Assembly: GCA_002914805.1 (NCBI GenBank)
Contig: JXTB01000036.1
Coordinates: 32,807-96,806 of the forward strand
Direction of reading: 5' to 3'
Source: Parasponia andersonii
Lineage: Eukaryota; Streptophyta; Magnoliopsida; Rosales; Cannabaceae
Length of the DNA stretch: 64,000 nt
The notes beneath the pieces were generated by a model. It was not told the origin of the DNA. It did not search any database and was given only the letters and a program-made list of their open reading frames with translations. The translations under genes and the position numbers were made by a program. Shown here one piece after another: positions 23,782 to 36,574 of this stretch; position 1 is the first letter of the stretch, and each line of letters begins with the position of its first letter.

Positions 23782-25239
23782 AAGTTAACATTTATCACTT
23801 TCTCAAAGCTATGTTCATTTTAATCATATTCTTATTATTGGCCCTAGACAAGCAAACTAAACCAATACTTGAAAATAAGTTTTTTTTAACTCCTTACCTC
23901 TAAAATTAAAATTAAGGTAGAAGAAAAACTCCCTTAGAATTCTACACAAAGATAGAGGTTTTTCATTAATTATTGAAGTCTATGTTGTCGACCTCCAGAT
24001 TGGTGTAAGAACCTCTGAATAACACCAAAAATTGGTTTACAGTACCAAAGATAGGTGTAACAATGGGATTATAATTTGTAATGGAAAATGATGATAAAGA
24101 AGAGAAACAACACAATTTTTATAATGGTTCTGCCAAAATTTATACAGCCTACATCCACTTTAGTCAATATTATTAAGAGAAGAATTTATAAGAGTTTGTA
24201 TATAAGTATGGTCTAAAAGCTTCAGATCCTCCCTTTCTTCTTTATTTCAAAATTTGTATATAATGCATGCATGGGTTATTGTAACTACGCATTTTACTGT
24301 AGTAAAGTAGGTGGCAATAGTTGAGGATGAGATGATGTTGTCAGGGCAGAGTGGTTGAGTTTATCTCCCACTTGTTCCCACTTGTCTTGTTAAAAAAGTC
24401 ACGTTGACTAAATAGCTCGTTCAATAATTAAAGTAATTTAGGCTTCAAGTTGGCTAGGTCATTGTAAGGGGTAACGAGCTTCTCTTCCACTATGCAATAT
24501 CTCGAGTGTTATAGCTCATATTTGGTATTTCATCCTTAATGTGCAAGTAGGTACAAATCTTTTTATTCCACAACTGGTCATTGATAACTTGCTTCTGCAA
24601 TCAATACACTATGCATATATAGTCTATTAATGAGCTTATAACGAGCTGTTAGTTGGTTTTGTAGTACTGCTCATTATATATATACTATCATTATACATTG
24701 CCTATATGCTCCATTAAGAGCTACATGCTACGAGTTAATTGTGCTAACAAAAATTTACATATAAGACCTTCTAAGAAGTACTTAATTTATAGTCTCCAGC
24801 CAGATTCTTCAACAACTTATTCATGGTATTCTCATAAGCATCACCCATGTATACATATCAGCATTGAGAGGGTAAGGGTTTAAGCTTAAGTATTAGAGGC
24901 TTCCAGATGGACAATAATGGTCTAAGAAATTCCTCCCCAAATTCTTAAATTTTGGCTTTCTCCTATAAATATAACTTAAAAAAACTATCAAGTAATGTGT
25001 ATCCTTCATAGTTTCTCTCTTTTTAACTTTTATTGTCTCAGAATAAACTATCCAAGCTTTTAGTGGTGCTTTTAGATGCTCGGCTTTGAAGGATTTAGCT
25101 AATTTTGGTTACAATAATGTTGAAAGTATTTCCTTAATGTCTATAGTGGTGTTTTTAAGTTGCTCCAAATTATCCTCATCTACTTCACTTAGAAATATTG
25201 AATGTAAAAAGTAGTGAAAGCTTCTCTTTCTATAGATTC
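23782..25239 (-). other. Athila internal segment downstream of gag, no coding recognised
   Basis: Continuation of the Athila interior. Nothing resembling protease or reverse transcriptase is visible. The portion at about 24000-24890 contains CACAATTTTTATAATGGTTC and could be a further insertion (similar wording occurs in plant LTRs), but I found no convincing ends or duplication. Confidence 0.5.
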
Positions 25240-26148
25240 TTAGGAATCTTTCTTTGGCTCATTGAATTGTTCACCACTCTGCGGTGTAATCTCCATCTCT
25301 TCATTATTTGAGTTGGTAGGCTTAATGTTGTATATCAAGGATTCTTGCAGACTTTCTGATAAGAGAGTTATTAATTGACTAATTTGCATGTCAAGGTTTC
25401 GGGATAATGCATTCTGATCTTGTGAAATTTTCTCTATATTTATCATAAATTTAGATGTTGCTTGAGCAAGTTGGGCAAAAGCATCTTCTAGTGACACCTT
25501 CTTCTCTTCTTATTGTTGAAATCCTAGTAAAAGATTCACCATGTTTTGATTGTGGCTTCGTGAGAAATCTGAATAATTTTGCCACCCTGAATTATATGTA
25601 TCGGGATACGGGTTGTGTTGTTGTTAGAAGTTGGACACATAGTTTGTCTATTCAGTGGTGTACAATGTAAACGAACTTCTAACTCGGAAATTAGCTCTCA
25701 TATGGTCCTCTCCACATAATTCGTACTCTTGGTTTAGAGTGTGAATAGTGTTTGTTCTCCAATCATCCAATTGCCTCGACAAGGTAGCTACTTAGGTAGG
25801 CAAGGCTGCAATGGCATCAGTTTCATAGATTTTGATGGCTCTTTCTAGCATGAAATATTCTATTGGTTTTTGATAATGGTAAGCCATCAATTCTATCAAC
25901 TCGTATGCTTCATCAGCTATTTCTCTATACAGAGATCCATCAGCCGCTTCATCAACCATACTCTTAGACATGTAATTCAATTCCTTGTAGAATGTTTGAA
26001 CTTGTAACCATCTTAGCATTCTATTATATGGTCCCCATATTAACATCTCCTTATACCTTGCCAAGTCTTCTAATAAAGACTTTGTATCATATTGGACAAA
26101 GGTACAAATGTTATTCCACATCTTAGACTTTTTTTAGCACCTACAATG
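25240..26148 (-). pseudogene. Athila gag remnant
   Basis: Capsid-type protein that would package the element RNA. The minus-strand reading has the Athila hallmarks in order: a block ending WLQVQTFYKELNY (about 26020-25970), then DEAADGSLYREIADEAYELIE, a cysteine-containing stretch with ELCGEDH near 25710, a NNF-NPYPDTYNSGWQN block near 25600, and the C-terminal SRNLDMQISQLITLLSES (near 25390). The pieces at 25792-26121 and 25240-25497 are in the same frame, separated by a few stop codons, including one just after position 25792. Athila gag is normally followed by pol; here nothing follows. The region is flanked on the right by the primer binding site and 5' LTR, which fits the minus orientation. 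Confidence 0.85.
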
Positions 26149-26255
26149 AAAACCTAGAAAACATGTATTAGAGACAACATAAATAAAAGAAACAAAAATA
26201 AACATTCAAATTCAAATTAATGTTATTTGATATTGATATTAGTAAAAACAAATAG

Positions 26256-26273
26256 TCCCCAGCAACAGCACCA
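26256..26273 (-). other. Athila primer binding site (tRNA-Asp type)
   Basis: On the element strand it reads TGGTGCTGTTGCTGGGGA. The plant tRNA-Asp complement is TGGCGCCGTTGCCGGGGA, so there are three C-to-T changes, as expected from decay of methylated cytosines. It lies 10 bases from the LTR edge. Confidence 0.75.
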
Positions 26274-26282
26274 AAAATTTAT

Positions 26283-26753
26283 TGTGAAAATAATGAATGC
26301 AAGTCCATGTATCAGTAACAAGCAATAAAGAGTAAGTATAAGTATCATTCTTATGAGGACTGTGCTTATTAAGTACCAAAATTATTTAATTCTAATTTCT
26401 TTGGAAGAAAATTACCAAAAAATAAATTAATGAACAAATTAAAAAGAAAGGAAAGATAAATTCAAATAAATAGGATAATCAAATAGCTAAAGACCTAGGA
26501 TTTTCGATACACCTAGATTAATGTGTCTAAATTATCCAATTCAATAAATTAATGTATATTTCCTATGCTAACAGTGACTTTTTCTATTACATCTATTAAT
26601 CTTTCTCATAAATTAAAAGACATGTTTCAATAGATAAGTTTAAACATTTCTGTGTAAACTATGAACTTATCAAAACACATTAAGTACAAGAAATTTATAA
26701 TACTATACAAGCCTTATAGTTATCTCTGTCCTATGAAAATCTCATGTTATATT
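26283..26753 (-). repeat. Athila 5' LTR, left piece
   Basis: It starts TGTGAAAATAATGAATGC and matches 6483-6966, stopping at CTCATGTTATATT where the chromovirus was inserted. The last five bases (ATATT, 26749-26753) are the left copy of the insertion's target-site duplication. The LTR resumes at 40049. Confidence 0.85.
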
Positions 26754-29700
26754 TGTAACGATTTGACTTTTCGGATCATTAACTACTTATATCCTTAGCT
26801 TACTTATTTAAATAAAAGAAAAACTTAGACGTTGAAAATTCATGATAATTTCTTTTATGAAATATACTTTTATTTCTTTTAAATGAATTGAAATTCATAA
26901 CTAATCATTTACTTTATTTGATAATTTTAAAAACAAGTAAAAATGTTACAAGATAGTTAAGTAACCTTTGTTTGAATTTGTTTATAAATTTTTATTTGGG
27001 GTGATTTAAGTAATGCGCAATTATAAAGGAGCTTTTACTGAGTATGGATACTCGTACAACGTGAGCTTTCACTTAATAAGTATAATGTAATTCTCACAAA
27101 ATATTTCATTCATAAAAAACAATCTTTTTCCAAAGTCTGATTATGTTGTTTTATGACATCATTACTTTATACTTTATTTTAAGATATTATATCATTATTT
27201 TATCTCACTCTTTATCACAAATTCTTTTATCTTTCTTATGGGTCCTGGTATACATATTGAGTGTGCACTACCAAATAGGGAGCCAAGGGAGTGACTCAAA
27301 CTGAAAATACCCACAGTCATAAACTTAACATACTTTTTCTCAAGAATCCTTACCTACAAGAGGTCAGTCTTATTTTCCCTCAGATATCCTTATCTAGTGG
27401 AGGTTGGTATGATACATTTAAATTCTTATCTTATTTAGCCTTCTCTTTACATGAGTGGGTATACTTTAAGAACAAACCTAAACTTTATAATCCACTATCA
27501 TAGCATTTCTTTTGTTAAAATATGCTTAGAATATTTTAACATAATGACATTGTAAATTAAGCATACATTATTTTAATAGCACAGAAAATGTATCAATATA
27601 AGTATTTTTCATAATATACATAAGTCACATAATAATAAAGATAAAGGCAAGATATCATATAAAATAATTTCAAACATATTATAATGCAAACATGAAATAT
27701 TTTCTAAACTATCCATGTTGTAGGTTCGATTGTACTTACTTCGTAATGTGATTGTCCTAATTCTACTTCTTAATTATATATGTCTAGTTTAAAGATTTGT
27801 CCTGTAAATCATTTTTCATCCAAATTAGGGATCTAAAATAAAGTTAAATCCTTTTTCATCCAAATTAGGGATCTTAAATAAATTTTTCTATTTATTCTTA
27901 TACCAAATCTCTAACCCAAAATTTCAAGTTTCATAATTTATACTTTTAACAAAATCTTAAGATTTCTAAAATTTCTGCCCTCCAAAAGTAAACCTTGAGT
28001 TATAGCTTCATTTTGTTAAAGATTCTTCCTTTATTTATTTTTACAATTTAGTATGGTTTTAAAAAGGCCTAAAATGACTTTCTTATAGATTTGACGCATA
28101 TTTTGTCAAAATTACATTTTTGGCCTAAAATACTCAAAATTTGGACATTTTAGTCCTTCCAAATTTTGAGCAAATATTTTTAATTTTTGGAAAACATTTT
28201 TAATAGGTAAAAATCTATTCTTAAGGATCTAAGTTTAAATCATTAAACTTGGTTCATTTTCATGCATATTTTATATTAAGGCCTTTCACCTAGAAATCTT
28301 TCTACCTTTGAGTTTAGTCATTTTCATTGTATTATTATTATTATTATTATTATTTTAGCTTTTATTATCGTGAAGTATTCATATTTAAAAACTTAAGAAA
28401 TCAACAAAATAAGCCTTGGCATAAAATAAATTACATAATATCAAAAGTAAATTAAATATGTCATTACCTATTGATTCTTTTGTAATATCTATTTGAACAC
28501 ATAACAAGCAAGGTAAAGGAATATTTATGTTTTAAGCTTTTACCGTATTTCTTGGAGTATTTGGAAAGCTTTCCAAGTATCAATATTTTACTAGAAGTCA
28601 AAATACTAAAATTAGACTACTCTTAATTTTAGAGCTAAAAATCTTAATAAACTTAAATGTATTTGTGCAACCTACCTTCTAAGATCTTTCATTCTTCTTC
28701 CTTATATTTCCATCACAAAACTAGCTACTCTCTTCTCTTGATTACGATTCTTAATTTCTAAAGTCTTTGTAGGAAAAACAAGAAAGATGGGTAATATATT
28801 ATAGCTTTTACGTGTTTGGAAAAAAATGAGGTAAAAAAACTTTTTTTTTTCTTTTAAAAAAAGAATGATAGGAAAACTGAAGATAGTTTTGGCTAAATAA
28901 TTGGAAGGTTGATTATAGATTTCTAATTACCAAATAAAGGGTCTATTTATAGGCCATCTATAGGAGGTATCCAATAATATACCACTTTCATATTTCATCT
29001 AATGATCTAAGCATCATTATTACAAATTTTGTTTATACATCTTCTTTTTCTACACCACCACTTTATCTTTTACTTTATTTTCACTCAACCACCATTTTTG
29101 TCTCTAATTTTTCCTCTTTTTCAATTTATTTGGAATCCAGTACCACTAACTTCTGAAGAAAATGTCCATTATATTATTCATTTTCTTACCTTTTAAATTA
29201 ATTTGGAGATAAAAACTACTAATTAGTTTTGACTATGTCTTCCTCTTTGAATTATGACCACTAATTTCTAAACAAAATCTCTATTATTATTTTTTTCCTA
29301 CTTTCTAAATTATATTAAAGACAAAAGCTATCAATTAGTGTTTATATTTTTCTTTTTTAGAATTACCTTCTGTTGTGCGGTCTAAAATCCTAAGGTCGCA
29401 TAAGGGTTATATGCGACCTCCTCCGTGAGGGTTATATGCGACCTCCTCCGTGATGGTTATATGCGATCTCTTCCACAGGTTTTGTGCGACCTTCTCCGTG
29501 CAGTTTGCCTTGTCAAACAGGAAACCTACAAGAAGAGGGAAACAAGTAAATGCTATGAAGGAAACCTACAAGAAGAGGGAAACAAGTAAATGCTATGAAA
29601 GAAACCTACAAGGAAAGGGAAACAGAAGTCTCTTATTTGTGATCAACTAGTTATCCGTTTTGAATGGTTATCCAATTACGTTATCCAATTGTATAGTTAC

Positions 29701-30535
29701 CCGTTTATACAATTAGGATCCTAGGGACATAAGATTACATTTACCTATATAAAGGGGACTCAATGTTCCGAAGAGTATTCCAAGTTTTGGGTATTCCAAG
29801 TCTTTAAGTATTTCAATTACTCCAGTTTTTTCCAATCTCCAGAGGAGACGTTGTAACCTTGAGTGTTCATAAAATAGTAGAAAAACAGTGGACGTAGGCT
29901 CATCTTTTTCGGGGTTGAACCACTATAAAATCTTCTATCCTTATTTGCTTTGATTATTGATTCAATTCACACAAGCCATATCTCTTGATTTTTTCTAAAA
30001 TTATTGTTGATAAAACCTCCATCAACACCTTCTAACTTTATGCTTTACCTTTTTTATTCCACTAATTAAATGTTATTATCTCTCTAAGATAAAACCTCAC
30101 TAGTCTTCATCTTTTTCTACAACTTATTTTCCTCCCTTAGATTGACTTATCTACTTAATTCGTTGTATACTTAAATCCTAGCCATTCAAATTGTGTCATG
30201 GTACTATTTTGATGTAATAATTAACTTTGGGTTATAAGATGTATCAATTTCTAATGTGACATAAATATGTCACATTCTTATTTAGGTGACTTGAGTCATA
30301 TTGATGTACATAATATTTTCTTTGTAAAATTTATTTATTATTAAGGAAAATTATCTTAGGATTTCTAAGTTAAAATAAAGAATAATTATAATGTTCTCAC
30401 ATAATAAAATTTAATATTATAATCATACTGCACACATAATTTTAAGTATTGTGAATATAAGTTTATTAAAATTCGACATTAAGTCTAATAATAATCTACT
30501 AAGGTTGCAAACCTAAGGATTCCTAGGGGGTTACA
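26754..30535 (-). repeat. Chromovirus 3' LTR
   Basis: It begins TGTAACGATTTGACTTTTCGG and ends CTAGGGGGTTACA. It aligns with 36575-40048 with much scattered divergence, including an (ATT)n run (28328-28356 here, 38681-38716 there). It lacks about 400 bp present in the other LTR (about 36850-37245) and carries a 657-bp solo LTR at 29371-30027. The open frame at 27291-27503 is LTR sequence. Confidence 0.87.
29371..30027 (+). mobile_element. 657-bp Copia-type solo LTR inside the chromovirus LTR
   Basis: It starts TGTTGTGCGGTC and ends CCATCAACA, flanked by CCTTC on both sides (29366-29370 and 30028-30032). The sister LTR at about 39540 reads AATTACCTACTAACTTT without it. Inside are a TATA-like box (CCTATATAAAGGGG near 29744), the phrase GTGGACGTAGGC (29889-29900) and GGGGTTGAACCAC, wording common in Copia LTRs. 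Two short tandem arrays fall in the 5' half: three units of 25 bp starting GGGTTATATGCGACC at 29404, 29429 and 29454, and three units of 40 bp starting GAAACCTACAAG at 29521, 29561 and 29601. Confidence 0.87.
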
Positions 30536-30545
30536 ATCTCGCCTA

Positions 30546-33500
30546 CTTATAAAATTTTTGTCCTTGAAAATTAAAATAATTCTGGGTACTTTTTCTTCAT
30601 CTCATCTTCTCGTTCCCAAGTGGCTTCTTCAATCTTATGGTTTCCTCATAACACCTTGACTAAGGGTATAGTCTTATTTCTAAGAGTCTTTTCTTTGCAA
30701 GCCAAAATCTTCACAGGTTTTTCCCTCATTTGTCAAGTCCTCATAGAGTTTCATAGGCTTATGTTCCAAAACATGTGATGGATCTGAGATGTATTTATTC
30801 AGCATAGACACATGGAACATGTTATGGATTGATGCTACTTTAGGAGGTAAAGCCAGCTTATAGGCTACTTTACCAATTCGTTCTAAAATTTTGAATGGTC
30901 CTATGTATCTTAGACTCGGCTTTCATCTCTTGCTAAAATGCACAACTCCCTTCATCGGTGCTATTTGAGAAATATTTCGTCTCCCACTTGGAATTCCAAT
31001 AAAGTTCTCCACTTGTCTACATAGCTTTTCTATCTACTCTGAGTAGTTTCTATCTATTTCTTGATTTTTCATACAGCTTATGTGGTTTCCTTTACTAAAT
31101 CAGTGGTTTTTAAATGTTTCTCCCTAGGTTCAATCCAATAGATTAGGGATCTACATCTTCTCCCATAACGTGCTTCATAATGTGCTGCCTTGGTAGAGGC
31201 CTGGTAACTATCATTATAAGATAACTCTATAAATGGAAGCTTCTTATTCCACGCTCTTTTAAAATCCACGACACATACCCTAAGCATGTCCTCTAAAGAT
31301 TGGATGGTTCGTTCTGAATGTCTATCAATTTGAGGGTGGAAAGCCGTGCTAAAATTTAGCTTTGTACCTAAGGCTTATTGAACTTTTCTCCAAAAAGTAG
31401 AGGTTAATCGATTGTCGTGATCAGAAATGATTTTTCGTGGTATTCTATACAGTCTAACTATCTTAGCCATATATAATTCAAGTAACTTTTGCAATGAGTA
31501 AGTGATTTTCATTGGTAGAAAGTGTGCTGATTTAGTTAGTCGGTCTACATTCACCCATATTGCATCGTATCCTTATGGCATTCTTGATAATCTTACCATA
31601 AAATCCATAGCATTTTTCTCCCTTTTCTACTCTAGAATTTCAATTAGTTGCATTTCTCCAAAAGGTCGCTTATATTTGGCTTTGATTTTTTGACAAGTCA
31701 GACATATTTGCACATACTTAGCAACATCAGTTTTCATTCCATTCCACCAAAAGTGTTCCTTTAGATCTTTATACATCTTTGTCTCATTAGGATAGATAAA
31801 ATAAGGGGTCTCGTGTGCCTAAAAAAGGATCTGATTCCTCATCTTGGCATCGTTGGGTATGTATAATCTACCATTCAATTTGAGAATTTCGTTATAAGAG
31901 AGACTGAACTCCGTCTATTTTCCTTATGCAATGTCTTCTTCAATTCGTACTAAGACAAGATCAAGCTCTTGGGTTTCTTTTATGTTTTCAAAAATATTTG
32001 GTTTAAAAGTTAACATAGAAAATTTACCTATCATTAACTCTAGACCAACACTATTTATATCTTCTTATAAGTGCCTAAATAAAGCTTTTATTGACGTTAG
32101 AGTCACAGTCATATTTTTGCTTAGTGCGTCTGTAACTTTGTTTGCCTTACCTGGTTGGTACAAGGTTTCACTATCTTAATCTTTCACTAACTCCAGTATC
32201 TACACAACCTTATGTTCAACTTTTTTTAAGTGAATATGTACTTTAGGCTTTTATGGTCAGTGTAAATTCAGCATTGAGCCCTATATAAATAGTGTCGCCA
32301 AAGTTTGAGAGTGAATACTACAGCAGCAAGTTCTAGATCATGAGTTGGATAGTTCTTCTCATGCTCCTTAAGTTATCGAGAACCATATGCCACGACCTTT
32401 CCATTTTGCATTAGTATTGCTCCTAGCCCCAGCTTCGATGCATCACTATAAATGTCAAACTGTCCTTTGTTTCATGGGATAGTGAGGATAGGTACACCAG
32501 TAAGCCTATTCTTCAACACTTGGAAGCTTTCTTTACACTTCTCCATTCATTCAAATTTCGTCTCTTTTTCAGTAACAACCATGAAGGGTGCAGCAAGCTT
32601 TGAAGATCCTTCTACAAATCTTCGATAATAACCAGCTAATCCCAAAAAACTCCCCATTCAATCACAGATTTAGGTGCTGGCCAATTGTTCACTACCTCTA
32701 TCTTGAAAGGATCTACAACAATTCCTTCCTTTGTGACTATATATCCTAATAAATGGACTCGGTCTAGGTAGAATTCGTACTTAGAGAATTTGGCATAGAG
32801 ACGGTGTTCCTTTAACTTCTGCAATATGAGTTTGAGATGGTGTTCGTGTTTCTCTTGAGACCTTGATAAATCAAGATGTCATCAATGAAGACTATGACAA
32901 AATATTCCTTGAATATTCAATTCATCAGGTCCATGAATGCCACAGGAGCATTGGTTAGCCAAAAAGACATCACTAGGAACTCATAATGCCAATATCGCGT
33001 TCACAAGGTAGACTTCAGAATATTGTCTCTTTAATTCTTACTTGATGATAACCTGATCACAGATCGATCTCTGAGAAAATTACAGCTCCTTTAAATTGAT
33101 TGAACAAGTCGTCTATCCTCAGCAAAGGATATTTGTTCTTTATGGTTACCTTATCCAATTCTCTATAGTCGATGCATATTTTGAATGTTCTTTCTTTTTT
33201 CTTCACAAATAACACTAGTGCACCCCATGTTGAGTATCTTAGTATAATGAAACCCTCTTCTAACAACTCTTGTAGTTGAGTTTATAGCTCCTTAAACTCA
33301 GTAGGTGCCATCTTGTAAGGTGCTTTGGAAATAAAGGCAATACTGGGAAGTAATTCGATCTCGAAGGAGATTTTTGGCTTCGGTAGTAGTCCTAGAAATT
33401 CATTGGGAAACACGTCAATGTACTCTTTGATGATGATTACATCCTCTGGCCTCTTCTTTTCTTCTTTGCTCTTATCTAGAATATTAGCTAGATAACCCAA

Positions 33501-33935
33501 ACACTCGTTACTAAAAAATTTCCTTGCTTGCACTACTGAGATCATCACTCGAGGTTGCTTCTTACAATCTCTATTATAAATGAACTTTTCTTCTCCTAGA
33601 AGTTTGAACATGATCTTTCGATTTCAACATGTAATGTTAGTATTATGTTGTCCCAAGAAGTCTATTTCTAGAATGACATCATAATCGATCATTCCTAGGA
33701 TGACTAGGTCAGCATACAGTTCCCTAGCAGCTATAATTATTGGAACATGTCTTATCCAATAATTCGTTGTCAAAGTTTGTCTTGAGGGTAGAGCTATATT
33801 TAGAGTTCTAGTCATTCTATCACTATTTTGAGCTATTCTTTTGGCAAACACATGTGACATAAAACAATGCGTGGCACCAGAATCAAATAAGATATATGCA
33901 TTTTGAGTTGCAACAGAGAGAAGACCTGTGGCCAC
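30546..33935 (-). pseudogene. Chromovirus pol remnant: protease, reverse transcriptase, RNase H, integrase, chromodomain-type tail
   Basis: Read from 33935 downward. Protease: ILFDSGATHCFMS near 33910-33860, with the catalytic Asp. Reverse transcriptase: [19 protein letters not shown] (near 33205-33150), then the catalytic FIDDILIY near 32890-32865, followed by LYAKFSKYEFYLDRVHLLGY. The RNase H region lies at about 32500-32150. Integrase: the C-terminal half has ELSYNDSYQASTKAAHYEARYG and GRRCRS (31240-31140), the Del/Tekay form of YGRKCRSPI. The tail EEATWEREDEMKKKYPELF (about 30630-30570) is the end of a chromodomain, thought to steer such elements to heterochromatin. The pieces lie in different frames with numerous stops, so the gene is dead. 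Confidence 0.88.
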
Positions 33936-34006
33936 ATTAGAGATTCCTAAATAAGCATTATCCTTAGTAAAGGCGTAAATTTAGGCAATAGTTTCTAGAG
34001 GTGCTT

Positions 34007-35250
34007 CTAGTCTTGCTTGACTGATTTTGAGTCTTTCAAGTTTGATCTGCAAATTAGGAATTTAAGGTCCTTGCGGCTTGGACATAGTAGGCAGGTTAGT
34101 CTGGTTTTATTTACTGTAGTGATTCTTGACATATTGACCTTCCTTGCCATAGAGGTAGTAGGTGTTTGAGCTAAAGTAACATTCTCTAGGGTGTTTCTTC
34201 CCATACTTAGGAAATGGTATAAAATCAACCTTGGCGTTCTTTTGTTGTTGAGGCTCTCCTTTTTTTTCTTTGGTCACTAAAATTATTCTTTCTCTTCTTT
34301 CCACTATAGTTCTTACTGCTATTATTGTTACTGTTATTCTGGTTCTTATTCTAGCCAAATTGGTCCCTATATCCTGTTTGGTTATTATCCTAATTTGATT
34401 TTGCTTATCTGCGCTAGTTATTCTTTAATTTAAAATATCTTTGTCATTCTTCCTTAGCTTGAGCGAGACGATATTCTGCTCTAAGTGTCCTCCCTACACA
34501 TTCCACAACTGTAGTTGGTGGGTTATTACCACTATCGATGACAACTGCTAATTCAGGGTGAAATATTTCTAGCATTCTCCTTTCTCGTTCCTTTTTAGTG
34601 AGTACCAGATAGGGACACAGTTGTGCAAGCTAGTAGAATTTTTATACGGCCTTAGTGACTATTATACTCCCTTGTTTGATATTAATGAATTCATTTTTCT
34701 AGGCCCGCATCGCCATACAATTAAAGTATTTCTAGTTAAATTCATGGATGAAATTATTCCAGGACATTTCTCGCATATTTCTCCTCATTTTGATTGTCTC
34801 TCACCAGTATCGTACATCCCTCTTCAGAACATCGGACACACATAACATCTTTTCCTAATTATTAAGGTTCAAAAAATCTAGAATGATTTGGATCGATGAC
34901 AACTATTATTTGGCCACCAAAGGATCTGTCGATCCTTCAAACTTAATAGGACATATCTTTCTGAAGAGTTCATAAAGTGGTTCTTGGTGTTCAATATGTC
35001 GATCAGGTATAACAAGTTCTGGTTGTAGTACTTGATCTTCCTCTTAAGACTGTGGTTCTTTAACTTCCACTTAAGGTTCGATATTCTCTTCACGTTGTTG
35101 CCATAGTTGTTTGTAGAGGTCTCTCATCTTTTCTTTTTAAGTTTGGAGTCACTATTGCAAGTTCGCGACGAGATTACTAAGGTTAGGTGCTTCGGTTGAA
35201 TTTACTGAGTTGACTCGTAGTCTTCCCCTTTCTCTTGTTATTTTTGTTTC
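34007..35250 (-). pseudogene. Chromovirus gag remnant with degenerate zinc knuckle
   Basis: The minus strand shows a gag start region in which one frame reads ELFRKICPIKFEGSTDPLV (near 34990-34930), the usual capsid N-terminus of this lineage. Near 34165-34107 a zinc-knuckle-like stretch reads LYGKEGQYVKNHYSK, in which expected cysteines have become tyrosine. Frames change several times. It lies directly upstream of the protease, as expected. Confidence 0.75.
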
Positions 35251-35259
35251 AATTGATTC

Positions 35260-36243
35260 CTATTAATTCATGGTATAATTCATTATTAGTTATCTCAACT
35301 TCAGTTATACAAAAAGGATTAACTAATAACATGTATATTATTTCATAATTGTCTTATTTCATTAACTAAAATGTAAGGTAAGATCAAACAAACATTTTCT
35401 AGTCTACTATATACTTAATCTCTCATATTATTGTTCGAGGGTTCACTAGGATTTTCCTCAAGATCCTCTTCTTGATCTTCCTTAGAGTCTTCCTCATAGT
35501 TCTTTCTGCATCTATTTGCGATCGTACCCTCATTTGTTCTTCTTGTGATTCTCCTCGTTGAAAAGCTATTCTTGTGGTGTTCCCGCGAAATGATCCTTCG
35601 ACCATACTTTGTTCCATCTCCCTTTGATATTCCCCTTCTATATGAATTGTCTCTGAACTTATGTGTTCAAGATTCATATTAACAAGGTGGTTCTGCATAC
35701 GTCTTCGAATATGAATTGGAATTCCATTCTAATATGTCATAAGTAGGATACTATTAAACCATCTTAGAGAGAATAGATGAATTATTTCCTCAGTAAAATG
35801 GATGTTATATTCTTCTATAGATTTGTCTGGCTAGGATTCCCATCTATCTCTCACAAAGTTAAAAGCTTGTTCTTGTAATTAGGTCTCTGTTTTTGAGATC
35901 TCTATTGGATTGTTGTGGTGTTTTATTTGTGAAAAACGTGCTATGATTAATCCACAGAATATTTCCCAACTCATATTATTCCCGATGTGTCCTAATGCTT
36001 ACCACTATGCTCGAGCATTATTTTGCAGTTGCATGACTACGAGAGTGATCCATTCATACTCTTGGATATGACATGCTCGTAATAGTTGTTCCATTTTGTG
36101 AAGTCAATTGCCTAACACTCCAGGTGTAGACTCTCCAAGATAATATGATGGTCATCCTGCTCTGATGGTAGCCACTGCTGTAGATCTAAAAAGTTCAGCT
36201 TAGGCAGTCTCTTAATCCATCGGGATATCGATTATCGGGGGAT
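35260..36243 (-). pseudogene. Second gag-like segment in the leader of the chromovirus
   Basis: A frame beginning with ATG at 36243 (MDPPIIDIPMD) shows, after interruptions, MEQLLRACHIQEYEWITL (near 36095-36040), NNMSWEIFCGLIIARFS and RMQNHLVNMNLEHIS (near 35700-35655). This pattern resembles a retrotransposon gag (WEIF...F block), but a separate gag start lies downstream near 35000. It may be an extra leader reading frame or a captured piece of another element. The last frame, 35423-35698, is acidic and basic with no domain I know. Confidence 0.45.
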
Positions 36244-36287
36244 CCATTACTACTACATAATATGTACTTAAGATTAAATAAAATACT

Positions 36288-36489
36288 TTTTTTTTGTGGG
36301 TTGGCTCAAGTGATAAGAGTACTTACTACTTAGGATCTTAGTCCTAGATTCAAGTCACACTAGGGGTAGGCGTGAAAACCTATTATCCCTAATTATGTAA
36401 GGTGAGGATTGGGTAGTGATAGGTATTTTTCTTTAATTTATAATAAGTAGAGGTCATTAGTTAAGCCCTACTTTTTAAAAAAAAATTAC
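36288..36489 (+). mobile_element. tRNA-derived SINE
   Basis: An RNA polymerase III internal promoter is visible: box A TGGCTCAAGTG at 36302-36312 and box B GATTCAAGTC at 36347-36356, 34 bases apart, matching TGGCTCAAGTGG...GGTTCGAATC types. The element ends in an A-rich tail (36477-36485). A ten-base direct repeat, ATAAAATACT, flanks it (36278-36287 and 36490-36499), as expected for L1-assisted insertion. It lies in the chromovirus leader and so is younger than that element. It has no coding capacity. Confidence 0.82.
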
Positions 36490-36574
36490 ATAAAATACTA
36501 AGCAAAAATTTCTACTTACTTAAGTTGTCTAAAACATTGCAGAAGGATACGAGGTAGGATGGCAAGATACCAAC

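Noticed and set aside
36302-36356. Possible tRNA gene
   Set aside because: Boxes A and B are present, but no cloverleaf can be formed and the element has an A-rich tail and target duplications, so it is a SINE.
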